DNA of 64,000 nucleotides from Corynebacterium phocae (GCF_008693075.1 NZ_VXKJ01000030.1:165757-229756); one strand, 5' to 3'. Numbered from the stretch's first letter, positions 34,481-43,895 are shown. Numbers and translations: made by a program. Notes: generated from the sequence alone by a model not told the origin.

Positions 34481-36519
34481 AAGGCGCTACCGCGCGAGCC
34501 CCCGCCGCCGCCACCGAAGCCGCCCCCACCAAAACCTCCGCCACCGAAGCCCCCGCCAAAGCCACCGCCGTAGGAACGGCGGCCGCCACCCAGCATCTGG
34601 CCTATGACCATGCCGGTGATGACGTTGCCGGCGGCATTGGACATTTGCTGGCGCTGCTGCCGGCGGCGGTAGTTGTCAATGTCATCTTGCGCGCGGCGCT
34701 GCGCGGTTTGTGCTGCGAGTACCGCGTCACGGGCGTATTCCACTGCCTGGCGGGTGTCGCGGTCGCGGGCCTGGAGGGCCTGGGCGTGCAGCCGCTTGGA
34801 GTCCGCCAGGGCGGTGCGGGCTGAGGCCCCAATGAGCCGGCCGCGGGAAGCAATGAGGTCTTCTGCGGCTTGGATGGTGGTTTCTGCTACCCCGATTTGC
34901 TGGCTAAACATGTGCAGTTGCTGCGCGTGGGTGTGGGTGGTGTGACGGAGCTGGTCCAACGCGGCGTCTAATTCCGTGTCAATGTTGGTCAGCTCGGTGT
35001 GGTGGGTGAGGGGATCGGACTTCCCACCTTCGCGGGCGGCCTGGACGCCCGTGGACGCGGTGGCAAGCAGCTGCTCTAGCCGCCCCCAGTCTGCTTTGGT
35101 GCCTTGGGCGGCGCCTTGGGCTTCCAGCTGGCGGGCTTCGGCGATTTCGCCTTCCACTTCCTCGATGAGCGCGGGCAGGAGAGACTTGGCTTCCATGATG
35201 TTGCTGCGGGCGTTTTCTACGCCGTTGAGGAGGCGGTCTGCGACGTCTATGGCGTGCTCGGTGTCCCGGATGGCGGCTACTAGTCCACCTTGTTGCCCGG
35301 CGGGTTTGCTGGCCAGCTCCCTGGCAATGCCTAGGGATTTTTCCGCCTCACTAACAGAAACGGTGGCCATCTCGGGGTTGTCAGCCACGGAGCGCAGCAT
35401 GGCTTCGTCGAATTCTTGGTGGAGTTTGGCCACGGTTTCCTCGGCTCGCGGCAGGCGGGCGCGGACGTCAATGGTTTGCTGGGTGAGTTGGTCTAGGCGT
35501 TGCGGGGCCATCACTAGGAGGTTGCGCATGTCTGCGAATTCGGCTGCCTTGGCGTCCAGGGCGTCGTCTGCCTGGCCGCAGGAGGAGATGATGTTAACCA
35601 GGAGCTGCCGGCGCTGTTGTTCGCCCATGGCGTGGCCTTGGGTTTCTAGCTGTTGTTTCATAGCAAACGCCCGCTGCAGGGTGGTCCGCGAGTGGTTCAT
35701 GGCGGCGGTGAACTGGCGGGTGCGCTCTGGTCCGAATTCCGCGATGGCTATGTCTAGTTCTTCTTTGCCGCGGCGGATTGATTCATCGGTGGACACTAGT
35801 TCCTCAGCGGCTAGTTTTTCGAGGGTGTCGGTGCTCTGGCGGCTAAGCGCGTTGGTGTTGCCGGGCTCAATGGCGCGGGCGTTAGACACAGCAATGGCGC
35901 GGTCTTTTTTACCTTTGCGTTTGGTGGCTGCCCAGATTCCGCCGCCGGCTACGGCTACCGCGGCGGCACCGGCGCCTAGCCACAGTGCCCCGCCTTGGTC
36001 ACCTTCCCCGCTCGCGCCGCTGTTACCGGCGCTGCCACGGTTTCCGGATAGTGCGGATTTTACGGCGGCATTAGCACCCGCGAACCACTCCGATGCCCCC
36101 AGATCCGGCAACGCCGCTTCTGTCAGCGTGTCTTCATCCCCGGAGCGGAAGTCTTCACCAACAGCCACGCCTAGCTGGCGCTGCGTGGTGTCTATGACCA
36201 CTGCGCCCACGTTGGTGCCGCGGGTGTCCCGGATTTGCTCCGCATAGGCCACCGCCCCACCGGGCGCTGTGTCTATGGTCACGATGTAGAGCAGGTCACC
36301 GGTATTTTGCTGTAGTTGGGTGATTTTTTCTTCGAGCTGGGCGGCCTGGGAGCTGCTGAAGACCCCGGCGCCGTCTGTTACTTTGGCGGTTACCGTGCTG
36401 GCGTCTTGGGCCAGGACGTGAATTTGTGTGGCATAGGCTGGCGCTCCCGTTGCCAGTCCAAGGAAGAGCGCCGCGATAGCCGCGCGACCGTAATGGCTTA
36501 GCCGTCCAAAATTTGTCAT
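34477..36519 (-). CDS. Secreted/membrane TPM-domain protein with coiled coil and Gly-rich tail
   Basis: A 680-aa protein. A signal peptide (AAIAALFLGLATGAPAYA) is followed by a TPM domain (~45-165: VTDGAGVFSSSQAAQLEEKITQLQQNTGDLLYIVTIDT; GTNVGAVVIDTTQRQLGVAVG). A membrane helix (LWLGAGAAAVAVAGGGIWAA) ends in a positive stop (KRKGKKDR). A long coiled-coil region (~220-620) and a Gly/Phe-rich tail (GGGFGGGGFGG then SRGSAF) complete it. TPM domains face outward, so the coil should be cytoplasmic. C. glutamicum has a comparable gene between glyS and dgt. Function unknown; photosystem-repair or phosphatase roles of TPM are from other systems. Confidence 0.85.
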   Translation of the reverse strand: MTNFGRLSHYGRAAIAALFLGLATGAPAYATQIHVLAQDASTVTAKVTDGAGVFSSSQAAQLEEKITQLQQNTGDLLYIVTIDTAPGGAVAYAEQIRDTRGTNVGAVVIDTTQRQLGVAVGEDFRSGDEDTLTEAALPDLGASEWFAGANAAVKSALSGNRGSAGNSGASGEGDQGGALWLGAGAAAVAVAGGGIWAATKRKGKKDRAIAVSNARAIEPGNTNALSRQSTDTLEKLAAEELVSTDESIRRGKEELDIAIAEFGPERTRQFTAAMNHSRTTLQRAFAMKQQLETQGHAMGEQQRRQLLVNIISSCGQADDALDAKAAEFADMRNLLVMAPQRLDQLTQQTIDVRARLPRAEETVAKLHQEFDEAMLRSVADNPEMATVSVSEAEKSLGIARELASKPAGQQGGLVAAIRDTEHAIDVADRLLNGVENARSNIMEAKSLLPALIEEVEGEIAEARQLEAQGAAQGTKADWGRLEQLLATASTGVQAAREGGKSDPLTHHTELTNIDTELDAALDQLRHTTHTHAQQLHMFSQQIGVAETTIQAAEDLIASRGRLIGASARTALADSKRLHAQALQARDRDTRQAVEYARDAVLAAQTAQRRAQDDIDNYRRRQQRQQMSNAAGNVITGMVIGQMLGGGRRSYGGGFGGGFGGGGFGGGGFGGGGGGSRGSAF

Positions 36520-36539
36520 AAGCCCTAGAATACCTACTA

Positions 36540-37121
36540 ATGAAACAACCAGTCATTATTTTGGGTGCCGCGCAGTGTGACGGGCGTTTATCACGGACGC
36601 TGCGGGCGCGGCTGGATCAGGCAGTGAAACTCCACCGGCGGGATCCTTCCACCTGGTTTATCACCGTGGGCGGCAACCAGCCGGGGGATAGGTTCACCGA
36701 GGCAGGCGTTGCCCGGGATTTCCTGGTTGCTAGGGGAGTAGACCCGTCTCAGGTCATTGCCGTTGAACGCGGCGTTGATACGCGCACCTCGCTCGAAGCT
36801 GTGGTGGCGGCCCACCCGGGGATAGACGGCAGCAACCGGGTACGGGTGGTCACCGACCGGATTCACGGCCCGCGCACGCAGGCCATTGCCCGTGCCGTGG
36901 GCCTGCGCGCCCGCGTCATCCCCGCGCAGGGCAGTCCCACCCGTTTCCCCAAGCCCACGTGGTGGCGCTCCCTTGCCCATGAGCTGGGCGGATTAATCTT
37001 CCTGGCCGCGCAACGGTGGCTTCCCGCCCCGGCTGCGTGGCGGGTGCGCAGCGGTTTGTATGCGGTGGAGGCTGTCATCCGGCCATCGTGGCGCGGCCGG
37101 CATGAGCGTTTGCAGCAGTAA
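36540..37121 (+). CDS. DUF218/ElyC-SanA-YdcF family protein
   Basis: A 193-aa protein beginning VIILGAAQCDGRLS, with LRARLDQAVKLHRRDPSTWFITVGGNQPGDRFTEAGVARDFLVARGVDPSQVIAVERGVDTRTSLEAVVA. This is the DUF218 core of ElyC/SanA/YdcF proteins linked to envelope integrity or nucleotide binding. The C-terminal part has a hydrophobic stretch (GGLIFLAAQRW). No N-terminal membrane helix is seen. Its stop codon lies inside a 22-bp tandem repeat. It is divergent from the TPM gene. Confidence 0.83.
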   Translation: MKQPVIILGAAQCDGRLSRTLRARLDQAVKLHRRDPSTWFITVGGNQPGDRFTEAGVARDFLVARGVDPSQVIAVERGVDTRTSLEAVVAAHPGIDGSNRVRVVTDRIHGPRTQAIARAVGLRARVIPAQGSPTRFPKPTWWRSLAHELGGLIFLAAQRWLPAPAAWRVRSGLYAVEAVIRPSWRGRHERLQQ

Positions 37122-37171
37122 ACACGGGCGCTTGCAGCAGTAAACACGGGCGTTTGCAGCAGTAAACACGG
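37106..37171. repeat. Three copies of a 22-bp tandem repeat
   Basis: GCGTTTGCAGCAGTAAACAC plus GG repeats at 37106-37127, 37128-37149 and 37150-37171, with one T/C difference in the middle unit. The first copy provides the TAA stop of the DUF218 gene. Each copy carries a TAA in that frame. Confidence 0.9.
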
Positions 37172-37240
37172 ATTTTACTTGGCTGACACCGGGCAAATGG
37201 TTAAATGCCTTACTTGACTAAGGTCTACAATGTGGGGCAA

Positions 37241-38527
37241 ATGTATCAATACCAAGAAGTAGATTTTGCCCGCCGCTACCAAGAACCCGGTAAGGGCAGC
37301 CAGTTGGAAGCAGAAAACCAGGACCGGGATGCCTTTGCGCGTGACCGGGACCGCGTGCTGCATTCTGCGGCGCTGCGCCGGTTGGCGGATAAAACCCAGG
37401 TGGTGGGCCCGCGTGATGGGGACACCCCGCGCACCAGGCTCACCCATTCCTTGGAGGTGGGGCAGATTGGCCGGGGAATTGCCCAGGGCTTGGGTCTGAA
37501 CCAAGACCTGGTGGACATGGCGGGGCTAACCCACGATATCGGCCATCCGCCTTACGGACACAACGGGGAAAATGCCCTCAATGAGGTTGCCCAGCACGGC
37601 TTTGAGGGCAACGCGCAGACCTTGAGAATCTTGGCCCGCTTGGAGCCTAAGGTGGTTGCTGAGCAAGACGGCAACCTTATTAGCTACGGCCTTAACCTCA
37701 CCCGGGCTAGCCTGGACGCCGCGTGTAAGTACCCGTGGGTCAAGACTAACCCCGACGGTAGTACCAACCGGAAGTACGGGGCCTATGATGAGGACGCGGA
37801 GCTGCTGGCTTGGATAAGAAAAGGCCATCACACTACCGCCAAGTGTATTGAGGCACAGGTCATGGACTGGTCTGATGACGTGGCCTATAGCGTCCACGAC
37901 GTGGAGGACGGCATTATCTCCCGGCGCATTTCGCTGGGCGTCTTGTGGGATCTGGTTGAGCTGGCCACCCTGGCGGAAAAGGGGGCGCGCGCCTTTGGCG
38001 GTACCGCCGATGAACTCCTCGAAGCTGCGGATTCCCTCCGCCGCTTGGACGTTATCAACGATATCGGCCCGTTTGATTACTCCTTGCGTTCTTATACCAC
38101 CCTCAAGAAGATGACCTCTGAGCTGGTGGGCCGCTACGTGGGCGCTACCGTTTCCGCAACCAGGGAGGCCAACGCGGAACTTATTGCCCGTGGGCAGCTA
38201 GGCAGAACCCAAGGCACCCTGGCCGTGCCGCCCACCGCAGTAGCAGAGGTGAAGCTGCTGAAGACTATTGCCGTGCTCTACGTCATGGATGAGCCTGCGC
38301 ACCTGAAGCGCCAAGACCGGCAGCGGGAGCGTATCTACCGGGTGTACGACTATCTGGTGGCCGGCGCGCCGGGCTCACTGGACGCGATGTTTGCCGGGTG
38401 GTGGCGCGAAGCAGATGATGACCGCCAGCGCGACCGGGTCATTATTGACCAGATTGCCTCCATGACCGAGTCCCGCTTGGAACGCCTTGCAGAGCGCGCC
38501 GCAGCATTCTCACCTTTCCTCGACTAA
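37241..38527 (+). CDS. dgt: Deoxyguanosinetriphosphate triphosphohydrolase-like protein
   Basis: HD-domain enzyme that hydrolyses dNTPs to nucleoside plus triphosphate. I chose ATG 37241 (MYQYQEVDFARRY, 428 aa) because a perfect-looking -10, TACAAT (37226-37231), lies 9 nt before it, which suits a leaderless message. The frame also has an ATG at 37205. Motifs: RDRDRVLHSAALRRLADKTQV, the HD metal residues in RLTHSLEVGQIGRG and LTHDIGHPPYGHNGE, and DWSDDVAYSVHDVEDG. It precedes dnaG as in other corynebacteria. Confidence 0.92.
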   Translation: MYQYQEVDFARRYQEPGKGSQLEAENQDRDAFARDRDRVLHSAALRRLADKTQVVGPRDGDTPRTRLTHSLEVGQIGRGIAQGLGLNQDLVDMAGLTHDIGHPPYGHNGENALNEVAQHGFEGNAQTLRILARLEPKVVAEQDGNLISYGLNLTRASLDAACKYPWVKTNPDGSTNRKYGAYDEDAELLAWIRKGHHTTAKCIEAQVMDWSDDVAYSVHDVEDGIISRRISLGVLWDLVELATLAEKGARAFGGTADELLEAADSLRRLDVINDIGPFDYSLRSYTTLKKMTSELVGRYVGATVSATREANAELIARGQLGRTQGTLAVPPTAVAEVKLLKTIAVLYVMDEPAHLKRQDRQRERIYRVYDYLVAGAPGSLDAMFAGWWREADDDRQRDRVIIDQIASMTESRLERLAERAAAFSPFLD

Positions 38528-38530
38528 CGA

Positions 38531-38573
38531 CAAGCCCCGGCAAACGCAAAAGCCGTCAAGCAAGCCCCGGCAA
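38531..38573. repeat. 13-bp direct repeat pair between dgt and dnaG
   Basis: CAAGCCCCGGCAA is found at 38531-38543 and 38561-38573, a 30-bp period, just after the dgt stop. No termination hairpin is clear. Confidence 0.6.
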
Positions 38574-38686
38574 CGTGGGCAGTGGCTTCTCAGAGGGGCT
38601 AGAGACTCCGCCCCCAAGCGTACAATCCGGTCAATTTAGGCTCTCGGGAATCAACAAACGCTGTGGTTTCGTTGTAACGTGTGACT

Positions 38687-40606
38687 ATGGCAAGAGGAAG
38701 AATTCCCCAAAGTGACATCGAGGCTATTCGTGAGCGTGCAGCCATTGATGAAATTGTGGGCGAGTACGTGCAGCTAAAGCCTGCTGGCTATGACTCTATG
38801 AAGGGGCTTTCTCCTTTCAAAGATGAGCGCACCCCTTCCTTTCACGTGCGCCCTCAGCACGGGTATTTTCACTGTTTTTCCACCGGCATGGGTGGAGACG
38901 TGTTCAAGTTCCTCATGGAGTTGGAGCAGCTGAGTTTTCCCGAGGCGGTGGAGGCCGTGGCGCAGAAAATTGGCTATCAAATCAACTACCAGGGCAGCTC
39001 TACTGGGCAGCGGGATGAGAAACCCGGGCTAAGGCAGCGCCTTATTCAGGCCAACAAGGAAGCCCATAAGTTCTACCGGCAGCAGTTAGAAACGCCGGAG
39101 GCTGCGCCCGCGCGGGATTTCTTGCTGGACAGGGGTTTTTCCAAGGATATTATCTACGCCTTTGAGTGTGGTTATGCCCCGGAGGGCTGGGATACGCTGA
39201 CCAAGTACCTGCTGCGTATGGGCTTTGATTATGAGGAACTGGAGCAAGCTGGCCTGTCTAAGATGGGCACGCGCGGCCCCATAGATATGTTTCACCGCCG
39301 CCTGCTGTGGCCCATTAAGGACATGTCTAGCAATGTTATTGGCTTTGGTGCCCGCAAACTCTTTGATGATGACAACATGGGCAAGTATATGAACACCCGT
39401 GAGACCATGCTTTACAAGAAGAACAAGGTCTTATTTGGACTGGATTTGGCAAAGAAGAACATTGCGGACTCCCATCAGACGGTGGTGGTGGAGGGCTACA
39501 CGGATGTTATGGCCATGTACGCCGCCGGCGTGAAGACTGCTGTGGCTTCTTGTGGCACGGCTTTTGGTGATGAGCATTTGCAGCTAATCCGCCGGTTGAT
39601 GTTGGATGATTCCTATTTTAGCGGTGAGCTTATCTACACCTTTGACGGTGATGAGGCTGGGCAAAAAGCGGCCATGCGCGCTTTCCAGGGGGAGCAGAAG
39701 TTTACGGGTCAGTCCTTTGTGGCCACCGCCCCTGATGGAATGGATCCGTGCGATTTGCGTCTCAAGCGCGGTGACGCTGCCGTGCGGGAGCTTGTAGCCA
39801 GCCGGATTCCCATGTTTGAGTTTGTCATCCAGTCTCTCATTGAGAATTACTCTATTGACACCGCAGAGGGGCGTCTACAGGCCTTGCGCCGGGCCGTTCC
39901 TGTGGTGGCGGATATCCGGGACAAACCGCTGCGGGACGCTTATTCGCGTCAGCTGGCTAGCTGGGTGGGGTGGCCGGACCCGATTGAGGTTCTGGATATG
40001 GTGGAAAAGCAGCGGCAGGCACCGAGGAAACCGGAGCGTAAGTACCGCAAGTTCGAGGCCTCTAAGCAGCCACCCCAGCAAGACGCGCCTATGTTCCATG
40101 TGCCGGATCCTAAATCTGCACCTCTATGGCCACAACGTGAAGCGCTTAAGCTGGCTTTGCAGTTCCCTGAGGCTGCCGGGGCCTACTTTGACGGTATTAC
40201 CGCTGACGCCTTCACCAATGAGGCCTATCGAACTGTCCGGCGCGCGATTGGGGACCAAGGCGGGGTAGTGCGCGGTGCCAGTATGAAGGCGGTGGATTGG
40301 ATTGCTGCGGTAACTGATGAGATGAGGGATTTGACTGCCCGCAACTTTGTCTCCGAGCTGGCTGTGGAGCGCATCATTCCTGCGGACAACGGTCAGGCGG
40401 GGATGCCGGAATACGCCGATGCCGTCCTATCCCGCCTCCAAGAAGGCCGGGTAGGAGATCAGGTGGCGCAGCTTAAAGCCCGCCTGGGGCGCATGCGCCC
40501 TTCTGATGACCAGGAAACCTACAACTCTTTGTTTAGCGATCTGATGGCGCTAGAGCAAGCCCGCAGAGAGCTCAAAGACCGAGCTTTCCGGGGGCAGCAG
40601 CGTTAA
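38687..40606 (+). CDS. dnaG: DNA primase with altered CHC2 zinc site
   Basis: Makes RNA primers for replication. ATG 38687 (MARGRIPQSDIEAIRERAAI) gives 639 aa; GTG 38681 is 2 codons upstream. The TOPRIM core is intact: VVVEGYTDVMAMYAAG, ASCGTAFGDEHLQL and YTFDGDEAGQKAA. The C-terminal helicase-binding domain is present. The N-terminal zinc domain is odd: where most DnaGs have Cys-X2-His-X17-Cys-X2-Cys, this protein has Ser42, Lys45, Cys63 and Thr66 (GLSPFKDERTPSFHV and HCFSTG). So it probably does not bind zinc there. Whether this is genus-wide needs an alignment. Confidence 0.93.
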   Translation: MARGRIPQSDIEAIRERAAIDEIVGEYVQLKPAGYDSMKGLSPFKDERTPSFHVRPQHGYFHCFSTGMGGDVFKFLMELEQLSFPEAVEAVAQKIGYQINYQGSSTGQRDEKPGLRQRLIQANKEAHKFYRQQLETPEAAPARDFLLDRGFSKDIIYAFECGYAPEGWDTLTKYLLRMGFDYEELEQAGLSKMGTRGPIDMFHRRLLWPIKDMSSNVIGFGARKLFDDDNMGKYMNTRETMLYKKNKVLFGLDLAKKNIADSHQTVVVEGYTDVMAMYAAGVKTAVASCGTAFGDEHLQLIRRLMLDDSYFSGELIYTFDGDEAGQKAAMRAFQGEQKFTGQSFVATAPDGMDPCDLRLKRGDAAVRELVASRIPMFEFVIQSLIENYSIDTAEGRLQALRRAVPVVADIRDKPLRDAYSRQLASWVGWPDPIEVLDMVEKQRQAPRKPERKYRKFEASKQPPQQDAPMFHVPDPKSAPLWPQREALKLALQFPEAAGAYFDGITADAFTNEAYRTVRRAIGDQGGVVRGASMKAVDWIAAVTDEMRDLTARNFVSELAVERIIPADNGQAGMPEYADAVLSRLQEGRVGDQVAQLKARLGRMRPSDDQETYNSLFSDLMALEQARRELKDRAFRGQQR

Positions 40607-40611
40607 GAGTT

Positions 40612-40863
40612 TTAGTCTTGGTCGGGCTCGTAGATACGGTCTGTACTACGACGCCGGCCACGGCCCACGTCCTTGATTTCCTTCATGCGTGGTTCCGGGT
40701 CTAGCTTGCTGGCTACAGTCTTGCGAGCTGCGCTGACGGCTTTCTTGGTTACTGGGGAGTTAACTACTTTCCCGTAGCCGTCCTTGAGCTGGTGGTAGCG
40801 CTTGCGCCCGGCTTTGGTGCCAAAGACGTATCCGGCAGCTGCACCTACAACAAATTGAATCAC
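40612..40863 (-). CDS. YtxH-like small membrane-associated protein
   Basis: A GTG start at 40863 follows a GGAGAG ribosome site. The 83-aa product begins MIQFVVGAAAGYVFGTKAGRKRYHQLKDG, a short Gly-zipper-like membrane helix with the GTKAGRKRY motif typical of YtxH/DUF883-like small proteins. A basic helical tail with KKAVSAARKTVASKL follows. It is convergent with dnaG (5-bp gap). The role is unknown, perhaps envelope stress. Confidence 0.75.
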   Translation of the reverse strand: MIQFVVGAAAGYVFGTKAGRKRYHQLKDGYGKVVNSPVTKKAVSAARKTVASKLDPEPRMKEIKDVGRGRRRSTDRIYEPDQD

Positions 40864-41123
40864 GTGGTTGGCTCTCCATCTAATTAAAATTGGGGTCAAA
40901 ATTCTAGTGCCCCAGCATACCCAAGTCTGAAGTTTCTTTCTCAAACTTTTTCCGGCGTAGACCGGGCACGCACCTAGAAAGTCCGATACCCTTATCTGCA
41001 GAGCCGCTAGACCTTTCACATGAGGGTCCGTTGGCTCCCCGGGTCATTTCCCAACCTTATTCACCCAACCCTTCCTCTAAACTTCCACCACTGGTTACTA
41101 TTCCTTTACCCTAGGTTAATCAT

Positions 41124-42386
41124 ATGTTGCTATCAGAATCCTCACGCCTTCGTTACCTCCTATCCACCGTTGTCGCTGCCAGCTTGGTTGGCTCGGGAAC
41201 AACCGCTGCCCAAGCCCTACCGCTTACGGTCCCATATTTGCGGGAGCCGGTCACAGGCCAAGTTATTGGTACCGCCCCGAAGTTATATCCGGGCGCGCCG
41301 GTCCCAGAGCCCTTCACTACTGACTACCTTGGGGGATATATTTCTGATGTTTCCTCCTATGATTTTGGTGTCTATTGGGAGGTGGTTCGGCTCTTTGACT
41401 CTCTCAAAGGCCAACACCCTGAGATCATGCGCGCTAACTTGGATAAAGCCATAGCCATCAACAATGCTGCGGCCGCGGATCCTGAACTCATCCGCCGCGC
41501 CCAGGAGGATGCGGCGGCGGACAAAGAAGGCGTTATGGAAGCTATCTCCGACGCCATGGGGCCGGAACTAGGCCAAGCCTTCCGCGCCGCGCTGGCTGAT
41601 AACAGATTGCCTAAGACCCAGTACCTCCTGGGCAACGGTTACGCCGCCCGTGCCGGGGGATTGGCTAGTTCAACTTTCCCGGAAAAGTACTATTTCCAGT
41701 ACCGCCGGCCTTACCAGGTAGCTCCGGCGCACGTTAAGCGGTACCCGGTGGCCGGTAAAGACTTGTACCCAACGTCTCCTTCCTTCCCATCTGGGCACAC
41801 CAATCAAGCGGTGTGGATTACCACGCTGCTTGCGTTCATGCTCCCTGAGGTAGCGCCTCAGTTGGTGTTCCGGGGTGCCCAGTCCGGGCACTCCCGGGTG
41901 GTAATGGGCGTTCATTACCCACTAGACGTGGTTGGTGGGCGCATGACTGGCCAGGCCGCCGCTGCTGACCGCCTCAACGACCCCCGTATGCGTGACGCCC
42001 TTCATCAGGCATCCGTGGAAATCAGGAAAGAAATCAAGTGGCGTACCGGTAAAGATGTGGGGGAGTTGGCGGCCACGGAAATTCCCTACATCACGGCTAA
42101 ACAAGCGGCCCAAGAATACTCTGAGTACCTGGGCTACGGTTTTACCCCGACCTACCACCTGGACGCCCCTATGGTGGTGCCCAAAGCAGCACCTGTGCTG
42201 TTAGAGGCAGCCTTCCCTGAACTGACCTGGCAACAACGCGAGGAATTGCTGCGTATCACGGCAGCGCCCGCCGGGCACCCCCTCGACTGGCAAGGCCCCG
42301 GGGGCTCATGGCAGAGAATCAACCTGGTTAAAGCACTAACCTCCAAGGTTGAGGTAACCAGCAACCGTTCTCTTAGGGTCACCTGA
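41124..42386 (+). CDS. Secreted class A acid phosphatase (PAP2 superfamily)
   Basis: A 420-aa exported phosphatase. The signal peptide is LSTVVAASLVGSGTTAAQA. PAP2 signature parts are the PSFPSGHTNQAVWITTLLAFMLPEV stretch (C2) and SRVVMGVHYPLDVVGGRMTG (C3, with the catalytic His). The C1 Lys/Arg region lies at RRPYQVAPAHVKRYPV. The extracytoplasmic site suggests phosphate scavenging or dephosphorylation of wall or lipid-linked intermediates. It lies alone, 60 bp before the wecB gene on the same strand, so a shared transcript is possible. Confidence 0.87.
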   Translation: MLLSESSRLRYLLSTVVAASLVGSGTTAAQALPLTVPYLREPVTGQVIGTAPKLYPGAPVPEPFTTDYLGGYISDVSSYDFGVYWEVVRLFDSLKGQHPEIMRANLDKAIAINNAAAADPELIRRAQEDAAADKEGVMEAISDAMGPELGQAFRAALADNRLPKTQYLLGNGYAARAGGLASSTFPEKYYFQYRRPYQVAPAHVKRYPVAGKDLYPTSPSFPSGHTNQAVWITTLLAFMLPEVAPQLVFRGAQSGHSRVVMGVHYPLDVVGGRMTGQAAAADRLNDPRMRDALHQASVEIRKEIKWRTGKDVGELAATEIPYITAKQAAQEYSEYLGYGFTPTYHLDAPMVVPKAAPVLLEAAFPELTWQQREELLRITAAPAGHPLDWQGPGGSWQRINLVKALTSKVEVTSNRSLRVT

Positions 42387-42446
42387 CCTACAGAAAACTT
42401 TTATACGTGATTAAATGATGATAGACAAACACTCTTAAGGAGACCC

Positions 42447-43598
42447 GTGTTGAAGCCCAAGATAATGACCGTCTACGGCACCCGCCCGGAGGCTATTAAG
42501 GTAGCGCCGGTAATTAAAGCGCTAGAAAAAGACGATAGGTTTGAGACGGTAGTTGTCTCCACTGGACAGCATAAAGAGATGCTGGCGCAGGTCAACAAAA
42601 TGTTTGGTATTGAGCCGGACCACGACCTGGAACTTATGAAGCCCGGCCAGCAATTAAATGATTTGGTTGCACGTGCTATCGCTGGTCTGGACAAGATTAT
42701 CGCCGAAGAAAAACCTGATGCGATCATCTCTCAAGGAGATACCTCCACCGCTATGGCGGCGGCGTTGGCAGGATTTCATCGTGGCGTGAAAATCATCCAC
42801 CTTGAAGCAGGCTTGCGGACTGGCGATATCCATTCTCCATTCCCCGAGGAAGCAAACCGCAAAATCATCGGTCAAGTTACCGAGCTCCATCTAGCTCCTA
42901 CCCAGGGAGCGAAGGATAACCTTCTCCGCGAAAATTTCCGTGAGCGAGACGTGGTTATCACCGGCAATTCAGTTATCGACGCACTATTGGAAGCAGCTAG
43001 TTGGGATACTGAGTTTGCAGATCCGCGCTTAGAAGCCGCAGCTGATTCAGACAACCGCATGGTAGTGGTAACTACTCACCGGCGCGAGAATATCGATGCC
43101 ATGAAGGAAATTGGTGGCGCTGTTCAGGATTTGGCTAGCGCATACCCTGACATCAACTTCGTTCTTCCGTTGCATCTGAACCCGTTGGTTCGGCAAGCAG
43201 TATTGCCTGCCGTCGAAAACTTTGACAACGTTATCATCACGGATCCGCAGCCGTACGATCAATTTACCCAGTTGCTCAAGCGTGCAACTCTGGTATTGAC
43301 GGATTCTGGTGGAGTTCAGGAAGAAGCACCAGCACTGGGTAAACCTGTCCTGGTGATGAGGAAGAATACTGAACGTCCCGAAGCCGTTGTATCCGGTACA
43401 GTCAAACTAGTCGGAACAGACCGTGATCTTATTGTCGCGGAATCAAAGCTTCTCCTGGACGATGAAGCTGCTTACCAGGCTATGGCAAATGCCGTTAACC
43501 CCTACGGTGACGGAAAGGCTGCCAAGCGCTCCACGTCCGCTATCGCGGATATGTTTGGACTAGGGAACAGGGAGGACGATTTCACCCCGGGGATTTAG
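42447..43598 (+). CDS. wecB: UDP-N-acetylglucosamine 2-epimerase (non-hydrolysing)
   Basis: Converts UDP-GlcNAc to UDP-ManNAc, the donor for ManNAc/ManNAcA units in surface polysaccharides and teichoic-acid linkage units. The 383-aa protein has VYGTRPEAIKVAPVIKAL, ISQGDTSTAMAAALAGF, HLEAGLRTGDIHSPFPEEANRK, TTHRREN and DSGGVQEEAPALGKPVLVMRKNTERPE, the full set of family motifs. The GTG start lies close behind AAGGAGA; the TTG at 42450 is an alternative. It precedes the tRNA-Asn gene and the glycan locus and may supply that pathway. Confidence 0.93.
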   Translation: MLKPKIMTVYGTRPEAIKVAPVIKALEKDDRFETVVVSTGQHKEMLAQVNKMFGIEPDHDLELMKPGQQLNDLVARAIAGLDKIIAEEKPDAIISQGDTSTAMAAALAGFHRGVKIIHLEAGLRTGDIHSPFPEEANRKIIGQVTELHLAPTQGAKDNLLRENFRERDVVITGNSVIDALLEAASWDTEFADPRLEAAADSDNRMVVVTTHRRENIDAMKEIGGAVQDLASAYPDINFVLPLHLNPLVRQAVLPAVENFDNVIITDPQPYDQFTQLLKRATLVLTDSGGVQEEAPALGKPVLVMRKNTERPEAVVSGTVKLVGTDRDLIVAESKLLLDDEAAYQAMANAVNPYGDGKAAKRSTSAIADMFGLGNREDDFTPGI

Positions 43599-43895
43599 GG
43601 ATACCATCATCTAATTCCATACCGGGGGAAGATCCACCGGCCAATACTTGCAACCCCAATCCCCACTATTTTCCGAAGAGCCACTTAATCCTCGTGGGGC
43701 TGCCTCGGAATGGACAGTCAACAAGCTCAACTTCCGGGCGGTCTTTGACGTAGGCCTGGCTATGGCACAGTCCGTATTTCTGAGGGGGTATCACCTACTC
43801 AATAGTGAAAACAGCGGGCTCATCTTCCCAGTCGAAGTCAAGGCCTCTTACGTCCTTGAAGCCCACCATCTCATGGACGATTTTGCTATAACCAA

